DNA of 64,000 nucleotides from the NCBI RefSeq assembly GCF_003672135.1, contig NC_039513.1, positions 868,001 through 932,000 of the forward strand, given 5' to 3'. The DNA comes from Ooceraea biroi. Lineage: Eukaryota; Arthropoda; Insecta; Hymenoptera; Formicidae. The notes under the pieces were generated by a model. The model did no database searches. It was not told where the DNA came from and saw nothing but the letters and a program-made list of their open reading frames with translations. This document shows, piece by piece, positions 32,805 through 44,870 of this stretch. Both the position numbers and the translations under genes were made by a program. How positions within the stretch are numbered: position 1 is the stretch's first letter; each line of letters starts with the position of its first letter.

Positions 32805-33258
32805 TCCTGATATACCAGAAAAATGGAAAAAATTGCAAAAAGGTTTGAACACCATTGGGATTTCCCACGTTTTCTCGGTACTTTGGATGGGAAACATATC
32901 CGAGTCAAGACTCCACCTAACTCAGGATCACTATTCTATAATTACAAGAACTTTTGCAGTATTGTAATATTGGCTGTAGTTAACTCGAATTACGAATTTA
33001 TAATGGTAGATGTCGGAATGAATGATCGGGTATCTGACGGGGAAATCTTGAACAATTCAAAATTTGGCCATTTACTTAATACGAACACATAACCTGCATA
33101 TTCCCTTTGAAGAAGTGCCAAATAGTGCACCATTTGTTTTTGTAGGCGATGACGCGTTTTCTTTGGCATATAATTTGTTAAAGCCTTATAGTCAAACAAG
33201 ATCAATTTTAATAACAAGTATAGAAATCTTTTCTTCGCCAGGGAGTTCTAAATTTTAG
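32805..33258 (+). pseudogene. Harbinger DDE_Tnp_4 transposase fragment
   Basis: Follows a splice-acceptor-like TATTATAG. WDFPRFLGTLDGKHIRVK holds the first catalytic Asp, followed by PPNSGSLFYNYKNF and VVNSNYEFIMVDVG; after a frameshift near 33,070-33,095 comes FVFVGDDAFSLAYNLLKPY, where the second Asp region usually reads GDEAF. The N-terminal exon and the end are missing. Confidence 0.85.
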
Positions 33259-33537
33259 ATGCATATTTTAATCGCGATACTGGCAATATCTGATGGTTGG
33301 ACATATTTTTTATATATTTTAACTGCACGCCAACAAATTGTAAGCCGTTCTGCGGCACTGGTCGATGTCGATCGAGATTTAGCGAGGTATGATTAGAGCG
33401 CCCCTGACGACGAGAAGGTTAGAATAAAATATGGCGGAAAAGAAGAATACGTGCCTCATTTCATTCCTGCTAAAATCTTAAGAATAAATAGGCTTACAAT
33501 ATTCAGAAGTGGGATACGGTGGCCAGTGTGGAGAGCC

Positions 33538-33855
33538 GTGACGCTGTGTGCTGCGGTAATCACCGGAAAATTGAGTCGTAACGCTTCGTGCTGCGACAAG
33601 AAGGAAGTCGAGTCGAGACGCTTCGTGTTGTGACGGAAGAAAGTCGGGTCGTGACGCTTCGTGCTGCGACGGAAGAAAATCGAGTCGTGACGCTTCGTGC
33701 TGCGACGGAAGAAAATCAAGTCGTGACGCTTCGTGCTGCGACGGAAGAAAATCAAGTCGTGACGCTTCGTGCTGCGACGAAAGAAGATCAAGTCGTGACG
33801 CTTTGTGCTGCGACGGAAGAGGATCAAGTCGCGACGCTTCGTGCTGTGACGTGAA
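33538..33855. repeat. 36-bp minisatellite, about nine units
   Basis: Unit core GTGACGCTTCGTGCTGCGAC plus GGAAGAAAATCAA, period 36, central units nearly identical. A multiple of three, so frames stay open on both strands. It lies just before the Gag start of the Gypsy element. Confidence 0.92.
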
Positions 33856-33942
33856 GTTAAGTAGTTGCAACGAGAGCCGTATAGGTTAGGAAAAGCCAGC
33901 GGACAAGTAAGTCAGAGTGGAATACGATAACTACTGATCACA

Positions 33943-34415
33943 ATGGACCCGAATGACTTAACGAGCAAATCAAAAATAGCTGAAGGCAGAGAGGATTGCC
34001 GGTAAAAGACCGAACTAATTTTGAGGATACACGAGAGCAATCCTACGGATAGCTGGGTCGACGAGGCGGCCAGGCTCAGGATGAACCCAGAGGAAGGCGA
34101 ACCAGCGGTAGGCTGAGGAAAATGCACGGAGAGAGGAAGGTAGATTAAGGTTAGAGCAACTAGAAGTCGAGCTGATGCGGCGTGAGCGAGAGCTAATGGA
34201 AAGAGAGCTCGAGCTGCTCAGAAGAGAAAACACCATGTTAAGAGCCACCGTTTCGCGTATTAGCATTAAAAGCATTGGTGAGTTGTTGAGCGAATATAAC
34301 GGTTCGGCAGCTGATTTTGTAAGATGGAAAGCTCAACTGATGCTGTTGCGAAACACATACGGACTGGATGACAACGCCACTAGAATCTTATTGGGTTCTA
34401 AGTTGAAGGGGAAAG
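33943..34415 (+). pseudogene. Gypsy Gag, N-terminal part
   Basis: Starts MDPNDLTSKSK at 33,943, with stops near 34,003 and 34,112. A heptad-rich coiled coil (RRERELMERELELLRREN) is followed by SEYNGSAADFVRWKAQLMLL and the family block ending KLKGK, where the hAT terminus TAGGGATGGGCGATA begins. Confidence 0.75.
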
Positions 34416-35427
34416 TAGGGATGGGCGATATCATATCGATATTTCGAATATCGACATTTCGCAGTCAATATTTCGTTATTTTTTATCGCTATTTCAACTG
34501 TCGATATATCGAGGTATCGATATTTTAGTGCCAATATCGAAGTTCGATATTAAATATGGACGCGAATTTGAAATGGACGTATTAATTGGCTATCAAATAG
34601 AGAATTTTTGGGGACCCTAAAACTTCTCTATCTGATAGCCAATTATAATACGTTCGACTAAGCTTGTCGTACGACACATGAAATCTCAGCCTTAAAGGGA
34701 GAATTGTGCGCATTACAAAGCCGGTTGTTGGCATACGAGTGGAAACGATTTGTGACCCAGCATCTCATACATCAGCCTACTGGCGTATGGGCGAATTCGT
34801 TCCCTGAGCCATAACAGAAAGAAGAACATATATGAATGAAAATCAAGAACAAACTCCTGGTAAGATTTTATTATGAAAGAATATTATTTGATATGCAGCA
34901 TGCCAAGTAATGTATATAGTTTATACTATGTTTCAACCACACATTTTTTCATGAAAAGTTCATTTTTATGTTTTAACTGCTAACTCTTTCTTTGTAATGG
35001 TGGCAGAAATTTTGATACTCGTCATCTAATAAGGATTCATTTAGCAATTTTCTTCTATTTTTGTGTGTAACTCGTGTTGTTTCTCTACCCTGTTGTACCC
35101 TCTAATACCCTCTAATAAATTATATGCTTGTATATTTATATATTTGCATATTTGCTTGTATGATTTTTCAGCATGAATGAATGAAAATTAATTGAGATAT
35201 TGATTGATGGCCCATATAATCTGATATGAGAAGTGTTAAGTGTGCTAGCTTGCTCCTCAAACTCAATGTAATTCGCATTCGAATCCAACAGTACGCATTT
35301 TGCATATATATGTTTGCATTTATCATATTTTTAACCAATTAAAATTAATCCTTTTCTACAATTTCTTCCAAATTTTAAATTAATCATTCTATATCACTAA
35401 AATGTTTCTAAAATCTTTGTTCGTATA

Positions 35428-36714
35428 GTGCCACCAAAAAGCATAGTTTGGAAACATTTTATAAAAACTACTGAAGGAGCTGAATGTAAAATTTGTCTAC
35501 AGAATGTGAAGGCTGGAGGTAATACAACTAACCTTCACTCTCATTTAAAGCATTCTCATAGTGACTTAAAGATAACGATGCCTAATGTTACAAAATCAAA
35601 ATCTTACAAAAGAAAACAACCGGTAAGTTGTAATCTATTTTAATAATTTTTTCTATATAATTAGATTATAATAACACATTTTGTACTTACATCAATCTGA
35701 TGAAGATTGCATAAGCGTTGAAGAAAACATTTCTATACCTGTGTCACCAACACCCTCCTGCTCATTTTCAATAATATCTCAAATGTCAACATCATCTACA
35801 ACGTCAATTCAGTTTCAACCTAAAAAGCTTAAGACCTCTAATAAAGTAAAGCAACAAAGACTGGATGTGTCTATCGCAAGGCAAAAGTCTTTACAAGGTA
35901 AGAATACTAAATTTTCAGTTATTCTATTAGTGTCTTTAGCTTTTTGATATGACTCATATATTTTAATCAATATTAATTGAGAATTTTTAAAATAGAAACA
36001 ATGAATGGTTCAAATAAACGAAGGTACTTATAGAATACAGATAAATTAGATTGTTAGGCTTTCTTGTTTAACTAATTTGAAGAATCTAGTTTATTTATTG
36101 ATGATAATGATATATTAAATGATGATTAAATAATTTATATAACTTGTTTGAATGTTACTGTAACCTGCTAATGTAATTTGTTTTAGATGGAGGCTCAAGA
36201 GCAGCAGATATTACGAATAAATTATTATTCATGCTTGCGAAAGATGCATTACCTTACCGAACAGTGGAGAAAGAAGGATTTCAAGTATTTATGAAAACGC
36301 TTGTTCCTCTATATAAAATTTCGAGTCGAAAAAAAATAATGCAGTTAATGGAAGAAAAATATAATAGTTTGTCAGAAGATGATGAAGAACAAGCTTGCAA
36401 CTATCTCGCACATGTCATTAACGACTGACATTTGGACAGATGTATTAAACACAAAGAGCTACATAAGCTTGATTGCTCATTGTTTACTAGAAAACGCTCA
36501 CAAGTCTTTAACAATTGGCGTGACCGAGCTAAATGATAAACATATTTCTGCAAATTTAGAAGAATGGTTATTAAAAATAACTTGTGAGTGGAAGATTAAA
36601 CATGAAAGTATTGTCGCTGTGATGTCAGATAATGCACTAAATATTAAAAAAGCAATAATAGATGCTTTTGGATATGAAAAGCATTTACCGTGCTTTGCTC
36701 ATACACTTAACTTA
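35428..36714 (+). pseudogene. hAT transposase, N-terminal exons
   Basis: Exon from acceptor ATAG (35,428) to donor at 35,623 encodes a BED zinc finger: VWKHFIKTTEGAECKIC, then HLKHSH. A Ser/Thr-rich exon ends at CAAG|GTAAGA (35,897). The exon after TTTTAG (36,187) has the dimer region KDALPYRTVEKEGF; a shift near 36,385 leads to TTDIWTD with the first catalytic Asp, and CFAHTLNL, where the insertion begins. The start codon exon is not found. Confidence 0.82.
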
Positions 36715-36831
36715 CAAGGAAGGTATCCCAGGTGTCCCTCTCCGATTTTAATGAAACTTGGTGGGTTTGTAGAGGGGGTCAAAATATTCGATCCGTGTTT
36801 TTTTTATTGGCAACGAAACATGTTTAAGGGG

Positions 36832-38098
36832 TGAAATCAACCCTCGAAAATCGATGAAATTTTCGTTTTTCGGCTATAACTTCTGAACGAAGCATGATAG
36901 CGCAATTTTGTAAATATACAAAATGTACAGAATTTCGAAAGCTATCTACCGACATAAAACTTAATTTTCTTGCATAAAAAATACGAGTTCTAGAACTCAA
37001 CATTTTTATTTTTCCACTAATAAACATGAAATTTTTTCTATTGGAGAGGTTTTAGTTATAAGAAAACGTGTAATAATGCATTTTTGTTCCTACATGTTAG
37101 AAAAAATCGAAAATATATTTTAACTATGCATGAGTAGCAAACTTGCAAGCTGCAGTGGCGCCGTACGCCGACCATGTTGCGCGTATTATCATTAGCGAAT
37201 ACGAATTCGCTGTGTGCATTAGTTGCATGATGGTCAAGTTATTAAACGGTAGAATATTCGAAAAGGCGAAAAAAATTAAAACACGATATAGAGTAATTGA
37301 AATTCAATACGCAATAAAGCTATAGGTGGCCAATAAAGACATTCATCACGGCGGAATTCACTATGGCATAATAATATGTTTTTCAGATGCATATTTTAAT
37401 CGCGACACTGGCAATATCTGATGGTCGAATATATTTTTTTTATTTTTTTTATATCCGACCATCAGATATTGCCAATGTCGCGATTAAAATATGCATCTGA
37501 AATTTAGAACTCCCTGGCGAAGAAAAGATTTCCTGTTAATATGTTTTTCGTTTAGTCCGTAAAAACTTAAAACTCTGTAGACTTCGCAAACTCTTTTTTC
37601 TAATACGTTATTGCGTATTGAATTTCAATTACTCTATATCTTGGTTTAATTTTTTTCGCCTTTTCGAATATTTCACCGTTTAATAGCTTGACCATCATGC
37701 AACTAATGCACACAGCGAATTCGTATTCGCTAATGATAATACGCGCAACATGGTCGGCGTGCGGCGCCACTGCAGCTTGCAAGTTCGCTACTCATGCATA
37801 GTTAAAATATATTTTCGATTTTTTCTAACATGTAGGAACAAAAATGCATTATTACACGTTTTCTTATAAATAAAACCTCTCCACTAGAACAAATTTCATG
37901 TTTATTAGTGGAAAAATAAAAAAGTTGAGTTCTAGAATTCGTATTTTTTTATGCAAAAAAATTAAGTTTCATGTCGGTAGGTAGCTTTCGCAATTCTGTA
38001 CATTTTGCATATTTATAAAATTGCGCTATCATGCTTCGTTCAGAAGTTATAGCCGAAAAACGAAAATTTCATCGATTTTCGAGGGTTGATTTCACCCC
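36832..38098. repeat. inverted repeat, ~490-bp arms
   Basis: 36,832-37,325 is repeated in reverse at 37,598-38,098 with few differences. The loop contains a short palindrome (37,384-37,510: CAGATGCATATTTTAATCGCGA in both directions) that matches the Harbinger right end at 33,220-33,303. Confidence 0.85.
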
Positions 38099-38350
38099 TT
38101 GCTGCGACCGCCGCGGGCGCTCGAGCGCTATCTGGGTGGCGACGTGTCGATCGCGTACAATCGTCACCGCTATCAGACGTACGACGAGCAGATCTGCGGG
38201 TAGTTGTGCCTGCGTTTTCTCCGGAACGTCGAGTGGTAGCGGTTCGCCATGTCACTGACCGGTAGAAGCAGCGTTCTCACGGTGAGCTACTTCCCGCCCA
38301 TCAATCTAAGCGACGGTCGCTACGAGCTCGGTCTCGCGGACTTTGAGACC
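38099..38350 (+). pseudogene. remnant of a DNA-virus-like or Polinton-like capsid/protease segment
   Basis: One frame shows YNRHRYQTYDEQICG, a stop, then LCLRFL, resembling the CGxxCLxFL active-site region of adenovirus-type cysteine proteases found in Polinton/Maverick and adintovirus genomes. Eleven codons later an ATG opens MSLTGRSSVL, SYFPPINLS and YELGLADFET, resembling a structural-protein start I associate with such elements. Both are cut short by stops. Family assignment is from memory and tentative. Confidence 0.35.
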
Positions 38351-38489
38351 CCTTAAACATGTGATGCAGCTATCGCTACGCCACGGCCGTCGTACACGGC
38401 GGCTAACGCTCGCGACGCCTGCGGGCCCGCAAACCGCCATACGCGAGGCCCCACCAAGCGCCACTGTCCCACAGAGCACCGCGACCCCC

Positions 38490-38880
38490 GGACCACGGGT
38501 CCGGGGGTATATAAGCGCGAGCCGCGAGACCACCGACATCATTCCTCGGCCAGAGCTCTCCAACTCTGGCCTTCCTAAGTCTGCACGTTGAGCAGTCAAT
38601 CCGCCTAAGCCTGCACGTTGCACAGCCAACCCGCCTAACTCTGCATGCTGAGCAGCAACGCCTAAGTCTGCGTGTTGAGCAGCGCTCCGTCCGAGCCTGC
38701 ATGCTGAGCAGCACTCCGCCTAAGCCTGCATGTTGAGCAGCAACCCGACCGCCTAATCGCGACTCCAATTCCGCGACTGCGATTCCGCGACTCCGATTCC
38801 GCCACTGCAATTCCGCAACTGCGATTCCGCGACTCCGACTCCGATTCCGCGACTTAGTTTAAGATTAACCGCGTCTTCCG
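38490..38880. repeat. TATA box followed by two minisatellites
   Basis: GTATATAAGCGCG (38,509) is followed by six units of ~30 bp (CCTAAGYCTGCAYGTTGAGCAG, 38,570-38,750), then about nine units of ATTCCGCGACTSCG (38,757-38,868). It may be the promoter/leader of a lost element. Confidence 0.7.
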
Positions 38881-38929
38881 AGTCCCCGCGACTCCACCGC
38901 CTAGTTATAAGCCTCCGCGTACATGTGTA

Positions 38930-39012
38930 CACTGCAAAACATGTCCACTTTAAATATAACGGAAAAAAAGGAATTTTTTCCGCTTTTACTTTAAGTGTGA
39001 AATTAAAGCGGA

Positions 39013-39053
<41 letters not shown>

Positions 39054-39524
39054 TTTGTCTGATCATCCGATGGCAATTCAAATTCGTCACAATCACATAC
39101 GGTACATTTGTCTCGAGGATTACCACGTCGATCGATTCCCATATTGCTTGGATTACGACGATTAGACAAAAATATATGTCTAACACTTTATACCAAGGTA
39201 ACTCTACAACTATAAAGATGATCAGAAGAAAGTCACGCTGCTGCCATATTGCGAGTTGCCATAGTTACGTTATTTTCGTCCGCTTTAAATATGTATGACC
39301 GAAATCGTAACCGATGATCACATCCTTTATAATATCCGTTATAATGCTAGATTATTACCAGTCCTATATAAATTATATATATATAATATAAAATCCTTTA
39401 TATAAATAGGACTGGTAATAATCTAGCATTATAACGGATATTATAAAGGATGTGATCATCGGTTACGATTTCGGTCATACATATTTAAAGCGGACGAAAA
39501 TAACGTAACTATGGCAACTCGCAA

Positions 39525-39571
<47 letters not shown>

Positions 39572-39654
39572 TCCGTTTTAATTTCACACTTAAAGTTAAG
39601 CAGAAAAAAATTCCTTTTTTTCCGTTATATTTAAAGTGGACATGTTTTGCAGTG
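38930..39654. mobile_element. palindromic TA-flanked MITE, nested palindrome inside
   Basis: Ends CACTGCAAAACATGTCCAC and inverse, flanked by TA (38,928-38,929; 39,655-39,656). Inner arms contain (TA)n tracts, and 39,245-39,530 forms a further inverted repeat (CTAGATTATTACCAGTCC... around an AT loop). Confidence 0.82.
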
Positions 39655-39897
39655 TAACCACTAAATAACAGAATATATTGATTTCCTTTTCTAAACCGGC
39701 TATCAATTCATTAAAACCCCCCTGTCGCCACGGTTTCACCGACTCTGGGTAACTCGCGAGCTGTCCGCTCACTCGAAGCACGTTACAAACATGTTTCGTT
39801 GCCAATAAAAAAAACACGGATCGAATATTTTGACCCCCTCTACAAACCCACCAAGTTTCATTAAAATCGGAGAGGGACACCTGGGATACCTTCCTTG

Positions 39898-40598
39898 TTA
39901 GTGCCGTCTAAAATAATAGAAAAAGGTAAAATCGTTAATGATTTGTGCAAGAAGGTAAAAAGTATTGTCGCATATTTTAAACATAGCGTATCTGCAGCGG
40001 ATCAGTTGCGAGCACACACAGATTTGAAATTGATTCAAAGCGTCGAGACACGTTGGAATTCCACCTACAACATGTTGTATAGGTTCATAGAATTATCCGA
40101 TAAGATTAGTTTAATACTTTTGAAATGCCCTACAGCACCTGCAATGCTAATAGCTTCCGAGCTGCAAACAGCGAAAGAATTTATAAGTTTGTTACAACCT
40201 TTTGAAGAAGCTACAAAACTTGTTTGTGGGGAATCGTATGTTACAGCAAGTAAAGTTATCCCTATAGTAAATACTCTAAAATGTAAATTAGAAGAATGTG
40301 AACCTACTACGGATAGTGGTGGACATATGAAGAAAATGTTATTAGAAGAGTTTTCTAAACGATTTTCGAATATTGAGCAAGTATCTTTACTCGCTATAGC
40401 AACTATATTAGACCCAAGGTTTAAAAATATAAACTTTGTAGATAAAATCGCATGTGCACACGCTCAGAATAAGGTGACTAGAATAATAAATGAAATAACT
40501 ATGAGCAATCTAAAAAATAGTGATGCGAGTACTACAATAGTGCTAGAAACGTGCCTAGAACTATACGAGAACTATTTTATAATAAGTTGAATTCTCGA
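39898..40598 (+). pseudogene. hAT transposase, C-terminal part
   Basis: Continues VPSKIIEKGKIVNDL, then SVETRWNSTYNMLYRF (the W involved in the hAT catalytic core), LLAIATILDPRFKN and ends ELYENYFIIS with TGA. The frame is open for 231 codons, but the usual dimerisation block with NPLxWW is absent, so the gene was truncated where the tandem repeat starts. Confidence 0.85.
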
Positions 40599-41335
40599 AA
40601 GACAGCCAGCAAGCATATTACCTCTATGTTAAAAATTACATGTTTTTCGGATAAACTAATCCTTTAAAACATTTTCTAATTATTATTTTCGTCACAACTC
40701 TTTGGAAAGACAATGTACGTGCCTAGAACTATACGAGAACTATTTTATAATAAGTTGAACTCTCGAAATCCAGCCAGGATATCACCTCTATGTTAAAAAT
40801 TACATGTTTTTTGTATAAACTAATCCTTTAAAAAAGTTTCTAATTATTTTTTTCGTCAGAACTCTTTGGAAAGAAAATGTACGTGTCCAGAACTTTACGA
40901 GAACTAATTTATAATAAGTAGAACTCTCGAAATATGGCCAGCATATCACCTCTATATTAAAAAATACATGTTTTTCGAGTAAAATAATTTTTTAAAAATT
41001 CTCTAATCATTTTTTTCGCCAGAACTCTTTAGAAAGACAATGTACGAGTCCAGAACTAAACGAGAACTAATTTATAATAAGTAGAACTCTCGAAATATGG
41101 CCAGCATATCACCTCTATATTAAAAAATACATGTTTTTCGAGTAAAATAATTTTTAAAAAAATTTTCTAATTATTTTTTTCGTCAGAACTCTTTGGAAAG
41201 ACAATGTACGTGCCCAGAACTATACGAGAACTATTTTATAATAAATAGAACTCTTGAAATAGGGCCAGTATATCATTTCTATATTCAAAAATACATGTTT
41301 TTCAAATAAAATAATTATTTAGAGGTAGTCTACGG
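40550..41335. repeat. ~164-bp tandem repeat, five units, derived from hAT 3' end
   Basis: Units start at about 40,550, 40,718, 40,882, 41,045 and 41,209 with CGTGCCTAGAACTATACG or variants and AGAACTCTTTGGAAAGA near their ends. The first ~50 bp of unit 1 are hAT coding sequence, so later units carry copies of it. Confidence 0.87.
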
Positions 41336-41585
41336 TCAGAACTATGGTATAGAACTATAGAACTCATCGAAAACTATAAAATTCAATGGAATAAATTTTA
41401 AAAAATGATATAATATGCTAACTTCTCGGGAAGGTAGCATATCATTTTTCAATTTCCGTTATTTATATTAAATGAGCAGAACTATTGTTAAAATTTATCA
41501 GGAACTATAGAACTCGTTTGTATGCAAAAAGAACTTCACTTTTTTTATATGCTGACAAGTGATATGCTAACTTCATACACATCAA
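41336..41585. other. AT-rich junction between satellite and Gypsy
   Basis: Holds repeated AGAACTATAGAACTC (41,343; 41,500) and an inverted pair ATATGCTAACTTC / GGTAGCATAT. Nothing coding. Confidence 0.4.
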
Positions 41586-42316
41586 ATGCAGTGCTTCTCG
41601 TCCGTATCTGATCTACTGAAAGGATTCAAGAAAATTACACTGCATCCACCTAGGCGAGATACAGAGACAGCAAAGTTTCTGAAGGCAAAACCACAAACCG
41701 ATCCCTCTACCCGCACGGTAGGATCACCGTCTAACAAGGAATTCTCGAACGCGAAAAGGACGGTGTCGAGAGGTGCAGTCAAATGTTACGAATGCAATCA
41801 GGTCGGACACTATGCGCGTGACTGCCAGTTGAGAAAGCAGCCAGGCGAGGATATTTCTCCTCAAACAAAAAGAAGAGTACGTAACAGACAGGTCGGATGC
41901 GTAAGTGCTAAGAAGGAGGAGATAATAACGAAGAACGAGTGCCAGAAGACTGTACGGAAGAGGAGGACACTGAGGTCTGCTTCATCGACACCCACCTGCA
42001 GCCGCGAGACGAGTTCCAACAACCCGTGGCATTGGATGTGGCGGAGAAAACGTTAAGATCGGTGGCACGAATTGATTCAGAGTGCCCAGTAAATTTGATC
42101 AAGGAGTCTCTGGTGTGCAGCATGTCGTGGCAGTCAGCTGCCGAGAGATGGCAACGTAACTACAGAATGAACCGTTCGAAAGTGATAGTTAAGAGAGTAG
42201 TCGAACTTCGTATTAGTATGGATAACGATTCGCATGCACTGACGTTTGGTGTAGTGTCGGACGACACCATGTTTGCGTCCGTTTTGCTAGGGCGTGACGC
42301 GTTACGTATTTTTGAA
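41586..42316 (+). pseudogene. Gypsy Gag zinc knuckle and protease
   Basis: FSSVSDLLKGFKKITL is the Gag C-terminal block; KCYECNQVGHYARDC is the CCHC knuckle. After a shift near 41,935 the protease reads IDSECPVNLIKESLV, where DTGS is expected at the active site, and VLLGRDALRIF near the end. It is cut at 42,317. Confidence 0.8.
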
Positions 42317-43258
42317 TCAAGCAACGCGGTAGCGTCGCGACGCCAAGTACATAAGCAAAAATAAGGTTCCGAACAATGAGAGTCACTGTATAATATCAAG
42401 TGTTACCAATTTCATTGCATAAACGTCGCGCGCTACCAAGTAGCTTATCTGGAATTCATGCCATTTGACAGGTCATATCAACTTATGATTAAAATATCTC
42501 AGGAATTAAAGCCGTAATCAAAAATCTAACAGCACTTGTATAATAAAATGTGAATGCGAGCTTTCGATCGCGATCAGTTCGAATAAGATTGGTGCAGTCA
42601 ATCCTGAGATATTATAATCGTATGTTAGAATTGTGACGTTTCGTTTTTCTCCATTTCCATATTCTGGTTCAGACTCACGTACGTATGTTCGCACATACAC
42701 ATGCAAAGCGATTTTGTCCCTCAAGCTGCTGTTCACACATGCATGATTTAATTTATTCTGAATTAAAAATGATTTTAATAATACATGGGAAATGTTTTAT
42801 TTTACGATAAAGATATAAATCGCAAATACTATAAAAAAATTATTAAAAAATTATTTAAAAAATTATTTAAAATGATTTAAAAATGTGATACATAGGAAAT
42901 GTTTTATTTCACGATAAAGACATAAATTGCAAGTAATTGCAAGCAACATCATCGACGACTACGACGATGACGTTGCACCACGTCAACGACGACGACGACG
43001 ACGATGACGTTGCACCACGTCGATGACGACGACGATGACGTTGCACCACGTCGACAACGACGACGACGACGACGACGACGATGACGTTGATATGGTGCAA
43101 CGTCGTCATCGTCATCGACGTGGTGCAACGTCATATTAGTTAGTGAGAAAGGGATTGACTTCACCAATACCACGAATTTCATTGCATAACGTCGAGCGCT
43201 ACCACATTCATTGAATAAAATTATAAAACTCGTAAAAATGATTTATATTATATTATAT
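42317..43258 (-). mobile_element. Helitron-like element, copy B (3' end and part of body)
   Basis: The minus-strand 3' terminus is GCGACGC-TACC-GCGTTGC-TTGA (42,338-42,317) followed by T, and 42,340-42,760 matches the 3' module of copies A and C, as does the GACGACG/CACGTCGAC repeat at 42,945-43,135. The 5' end is not found; a palindromic element inserts at 43,260. Confidence 0.68.
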
Positions 43259-44430
43259 ACAGGGTGTCCCAGAGCAAGTGCGACAGCCGTTAATGAGAGA
43301 TTCTTGAGAGTATTTGGAGATGAATTTTCTAATACCAAAATGTTGAGACTATAATAGTTTTTAAATGAGAAGCGTTTAAAGTTGACTAATCGTATCGTCT
43401 AAAATTCGCGCGCTCAGGCACGGTACATTGCACAGTAGTGACAGGCTCTAACAAGGAAAGGTACGGAAGTGTCCCCCTCCGATTTTGATGAGCTTTGAAT
43501 ATGTTGTTTTCTAGCTCAAAATAAGGGACACGTATTTTTTTATACGTGCCCTAACTCACTTTTAGGGGGTTAAACACCCCTTTGAAAAAGTCGGTGTTTA
43601 TCTTTCAAGGCGAATATCTTGGAAACTATTAAAGATAGAAAAATTGTTTTCCAATAAAAAATGAATGGCTTTGAGAGTACTTTAAAAGAGAATAAGAGAA
43701 AAATTTTTTAGTTTTTTATTTTTCAAAATACCCCCACCACTCATCACTTTTTTCAGAATTTTGAAATTTTTGTATCACCAATAGAAAGCTCATGTTTTTA
43801 CGAATTCAACCATGTATAATAAAGTTGCGTTCCGAGAAATCATTTTCGAGAATTAATTACAAACGCCTCCGTATATACGCTATTTGTGCCCGTCCATGTG
43901 ACCGATTTCTTTACGCAACACATTTTGTCCGCATCTTCTCTTAATAACAGATGACTACATCATAACTGGTAAAACATATTTCGTAACGAACAAAAGAGAA
44001 CTTTAATATGTCAAAAGTCAAGTTGAATGCGTCGTGTAACAGATTACTATGCGACGAGACAGACTAATTTTAGATGCTTCCTTCATTAATAACAATAGAC
44101 GGATAGATGTATACATTACATGTTGCACTTATTTATTACTTATTGCTTTAGGTAGAAATGATATTAATATCTTAAGACATCATAGATCGCAGCTATTTCT
44201 ATAACTTTAATTTAAAATCTACGGAAAAGATGAAATAGGTGGAAAAATTTAATTGTAATAGAACAATACAAGAACGTTGTAAGTGATATGAAATAGATAA
44301 TGTAGACATATATATATATATATCATTTGAGCAGTAGTATAAAATGCCGTCACTTTGCCAGCGTCACTCTAGTACGTTACACTGTCTTATCGTGTACTAT
44401 TATCAGTGTGAATTATTAATAGCTACGAGT

Positions 44431-44870
44431 AGTAGGTATGTATTGATATTTTGAAAATGTCTACTAATCTTTATGTTTTTTTTACAATTTTACAATTTTA
44501 TTATTTTTTGTCAAATATAATATAAATTTATATTAGTCATGTTTTTCTTACAGTATAGCAAAGATATTTCTTGGTACTTCGGATCTTTTGTAGAAAATAT
44601 GTAGAAAATACGCAGACGTTTATGTATTACGTTATTCAACTTCTTTATTGAAACAGACCTCCCTTGAAAAACAAAGATTTTAAAAAAGGTACACAATACT
44701 ATGTATGCTTGTTATTAAAATGAGAATAAAATAAAATATTTATTTAAATGCCGTATTATAATGTAAATAAAATAAAATGTATTACTATTCTTTAAGCACG
44801 ATTATTAATTATGTTTTAAACATGTATGCATGTATGTACGTAATTTATTATGTATAATTGTTAAAGCAAA
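44431..44870. other. AT-rich leader of the pogo-like transposase
   Basis: No coding signal or repeat recognised. Confidence 0.4.

Larger units (their letters stand above)
32629..33303 (+). mobile_element. PIF/Harbinger element, truncated
   Basis: Contains a plus-strand transposase and a minus-strand N-terminal piece of a second protein, the divergent layout of Harbinger elements. The left side abuts the BEL LTR. The right end, 33,220-33,303 (CGCCAGGGAGTTCTAAAT then ATGCATATTTTAATCGCGA), is repeated at 37,385-37,530. Confidence 0.75.
36715..39897. mobile_element. CAAGG-terminus palindromic element 1, TTA duplication
   Basis: Starts CAAGGAAGGTATCCCAGGTG and ends with its inverse; flanked by TTA (36,712-36,714; 39,898-39,900). 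Removal restores the hAT frame. Terminal repeats are ~110 bp. Related to the autonomous element at 43,452-49,891 (CAAGGAAAGGTACGG). Inside: an inverted pair 36,832-37,325 / 37,598-38,098, a Harbinger-end fragment, GC-rich remnant 38,098-38,900 and a second palindrome. Confidence 0.82.
34416..40600 (+). mobile_element. hAT transposon (ZBED/Tip100-like), split
   Basis: Starts TAGGGATGGGCGATATC, a hAT-type terminus, inside Gag. A multi-exon transposase follows. The centre is opened by the CAAGG element at 36,715-39,897 (TTA duplication). The right terminus and 8-bp duplication are not found; the coding end passes into a ~164-bp tandem repeat. 34,577-34,653 forms a hairpin around GGCTATCAAATAGAGAA. 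Confidence 0.75.
33304..42316 (+). mobile_element. Gypsy-type retrotransposon, interrupted by hAT and others
   Basis: Gag N-terminal part (33,943-34,415), zinc-knuckle and protease part (41,586-42,316) lie in order around the hAT insertion. About 300 bp of the Gag centre are missing at the right junction. No LTR is identified with certainty; the region 33,310-33,942 with the 36-bp repeats may be LTR/5' UTR. At 42,317 a Helitron-like element cuts the protease, and pol is not seen. Confidence 0.7.

Noticed and set aside
33538..33855. CRISPR-like regular 36-bp repeats
   Set aside because: Units are contiguous without unique spacers; it is a minisatellite in a eukaryotic retroelement.
37143..37782. 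Paired 60-codon frames MQAAVAPHADHVARI on both strands
   Set aside because: Identical because they lie in the two arms of one inverted repeat; too short and no family.
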